A program made the translations under genes and the position numbers. The notes under the pieces were generated by a model, which was given only the letters and a program-made list of their open reading frames with translations, was not told the origin of the DNA and did no database searches. From contig CAMKYP010000309.1 in the NCBI GenBank assembly GCA_946477505.1, positions 1 through 5,119 of the forward strand: a stretch of 5,119 nucleotides of DNA, written 5' to 3'. Below, piece after piece: positions 4,304 through 5,119 of the stretch. Source of the DNA: an uncultured Dechloromonas sp. GTDB lineage: Bacteria > Pseudomonadota > Gammaproteobacteria > Burkholderiales > Rhodocyclaceae. The number at the start of each line of letters is the position of its first letter. The stretch's first letter is position 1.

Positions 4304-5119
4304 TCAGCTTTCCGCATCGGCCTTTTTCTTGGCGGGCGCCTTCGGCTTGGCGACTTTTTTCTCGAATTCGAAGCCGACCTTGCCGCCTTGGGCGACGAGG
4401 TAGGCCGAGAATTTACGGCGCGTGCGATTGGAGACGAATTCCTTGAGCAGATCGGTCTTGCCGTCAGCCAGCAGCTTCTTCATCTGCACCGCATCGATCG
4501 GTTGCTGCAGGATGATCTTGCCGGAACGGAAATCGCAGGTTTTGCTGGCGCCAACGGCCTTTTCGCAGACGTAGTTGTTCCCGTTGTCGTAAACATGGGC
4601 GGCACATTTCGGACACTGTCCGAGTGCCTCCTGGCCAGAGAAATCAATCTCCTCGGCTTCCCCATCCTCTCCTGCCTTGTCCTGGCCGAAGTCGAATTCC
4701 GGCTGCAGATCGTCGTTGAGCTTGATCGCGGCAGCGAAGCTGCGGCCCATTTTGTTGCGGAAACCGGTCAGCGGCCCGACCTGTTTTTCGGTGAGCAGGG
4801 TCTCGATCTCGGCAGGTTCGTACTGGCGGCCAGCGACGATCTTCCACAGCGCGTAGTCGCAAGTGCCGCACTGGAATTTTTTGTAGGTCTCGCGGATCTG
4901 GCCGCCGCATTTGGGGCAGGGCGCGGCCAGCACGCCGAAATCGCCGGGGATGGTGTCGGCTTCGTACTGCTTGGCGCGTTCGACCATGTGGCGGGTCATC
5001 TCGGCGATCTCGCGCATGAATTCCTCGCGCGTGAATTCGCCCTTTTCGATACGGCCGAGCTTCCATTCCCAATCGCCGGTCAATTCCGGCTGGGTCAGTT
5101 CGTTGATGCCGAGGCCGTT
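4304..5119 (-). CDS. topB: DNA topoisomerase III (TopB), C-terminal part (5' end outside window)
   Basis: Some 271 residues are visible, open to the right edge and ending at TGA 4306-4304. The first part (NGLGINELTQPELTGDWEWK, then EEFMREIAEMTRHMV) is the end of the type IA topoisomerase core. Two modules follow, each a zinc-ribbon-like cysteine set and then a topoisomerase C-terminal repeat (Toprim_Crpt-like). Module one has cysteines at fragment positions 68, 71, 84 and 87 and module two at 169, 172, 185 and 195; the two repeats end in PEFDFGQ and GFEFEKK. The tail is lysine-rich (KKVAKPKAPAKKKADAES), suited to DNA contact. The enzyme relaxes and decatenates DNA by single-strand passage. 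The catalytic Tyr and Toprim domain lie outside the window. A TTG at 5083 is internal, since homologous sequence extends upstream. TopA is less likely, given the Crpt-type repeats. No functional link to the neighbouring redox operon is apparent. Confidence 0.85.
   Translation of the reverse strand, partial: NGLGINELTQPELTGDWEWKLGRIEKGEFTREEFMREIAEMTRHMVERAKQYEADTIPGDFGVLAAPCPKCGGQIRETYKKFQCGTCDYALWKIVAGRQYEPAEIETLLTEKQVGPLTGFRNKMGRSFAAAIKLNDDLQPEFDFGQDKAGEDGEAEEIDFSGQEALGQCPKCAAHVYDNGNNYVCEKAVGASKTCDFRSGKIILQQPIDAVQMKKLLADGKTDLLKEFVSNRTRRKFSAYLVAQGGKVGFEFEKKVAKPKAPAKKKADAES

Overview
The window is about 60% GC and looks like the chromosome of a betaproteobacterium, probably of the Rhodocyclales (Azospira/Dechloromonas-like). 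The reasons are the protein flavour (OxyR, RsuA and TopB with zinc-ribbon repeats) and a recognisable methionine-rich-peptide / molybdoenzyme locus of the kind described in Azospira. The lineage is an inference from gene content; no marker gene settles it.

Layout. On the + strand, the 3' end of a 16S rRNA pseudouridine synthase (rsuA, to 301) overlaps by 4 bp a complete oxyR (298-1212), the peroxide-sensing LysR-type activator, with both redox cysteines at residues 199 and 208. Converging on oxyR from the other strand is a compact operon, read from right to left: a secreted thioredoxin-fold DUF1223 protein with a CSSC motif (3812-3015), a four-helix membrane cytochrome b (yedZ1-like, 2997-2356), a Tat-exported molybdopterin oxidoreductase of the YedY/MsrP type (yedY1-like, 2359-1601), and a small periplasmic protein made almost wholly of MxKDx pentads (mrpX, 1558-1313). 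A strong intrinsic terminator (1281-1254) closes the operon. Upstream lies a 491-bp stretch (3813-4303) with no convincing gene but with palindromes. Beyond it, on the - strand and running off the right edge, is the C-terminal part of DNA topoisomerase III (topB).

How the genes fit together. The central operon reads as a periplasmic oxidant-defence module. The methionine-rich peptide is a sacrificial target for hypochlorous acid or related oxidants. The YedY1 molybdoenzyme reduces the resulting methionine sulfoxide, and the cytochrome b passes it electrons from the quinone pool. This cycle is established for MrpX/YedY1/YedZ1 in Azospira suillum, where SigF/NrsF controls it; no sigF or nrsF lies in this window. 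The parts that look less described are the DUF1223 dithiol protein as first gene of the operon, a lipobox directly behind the Tat motif of the molybdoenzyme, and the repeat array of mrpX, in which all 11 DNA units differ although the peptide is nearly uniform.
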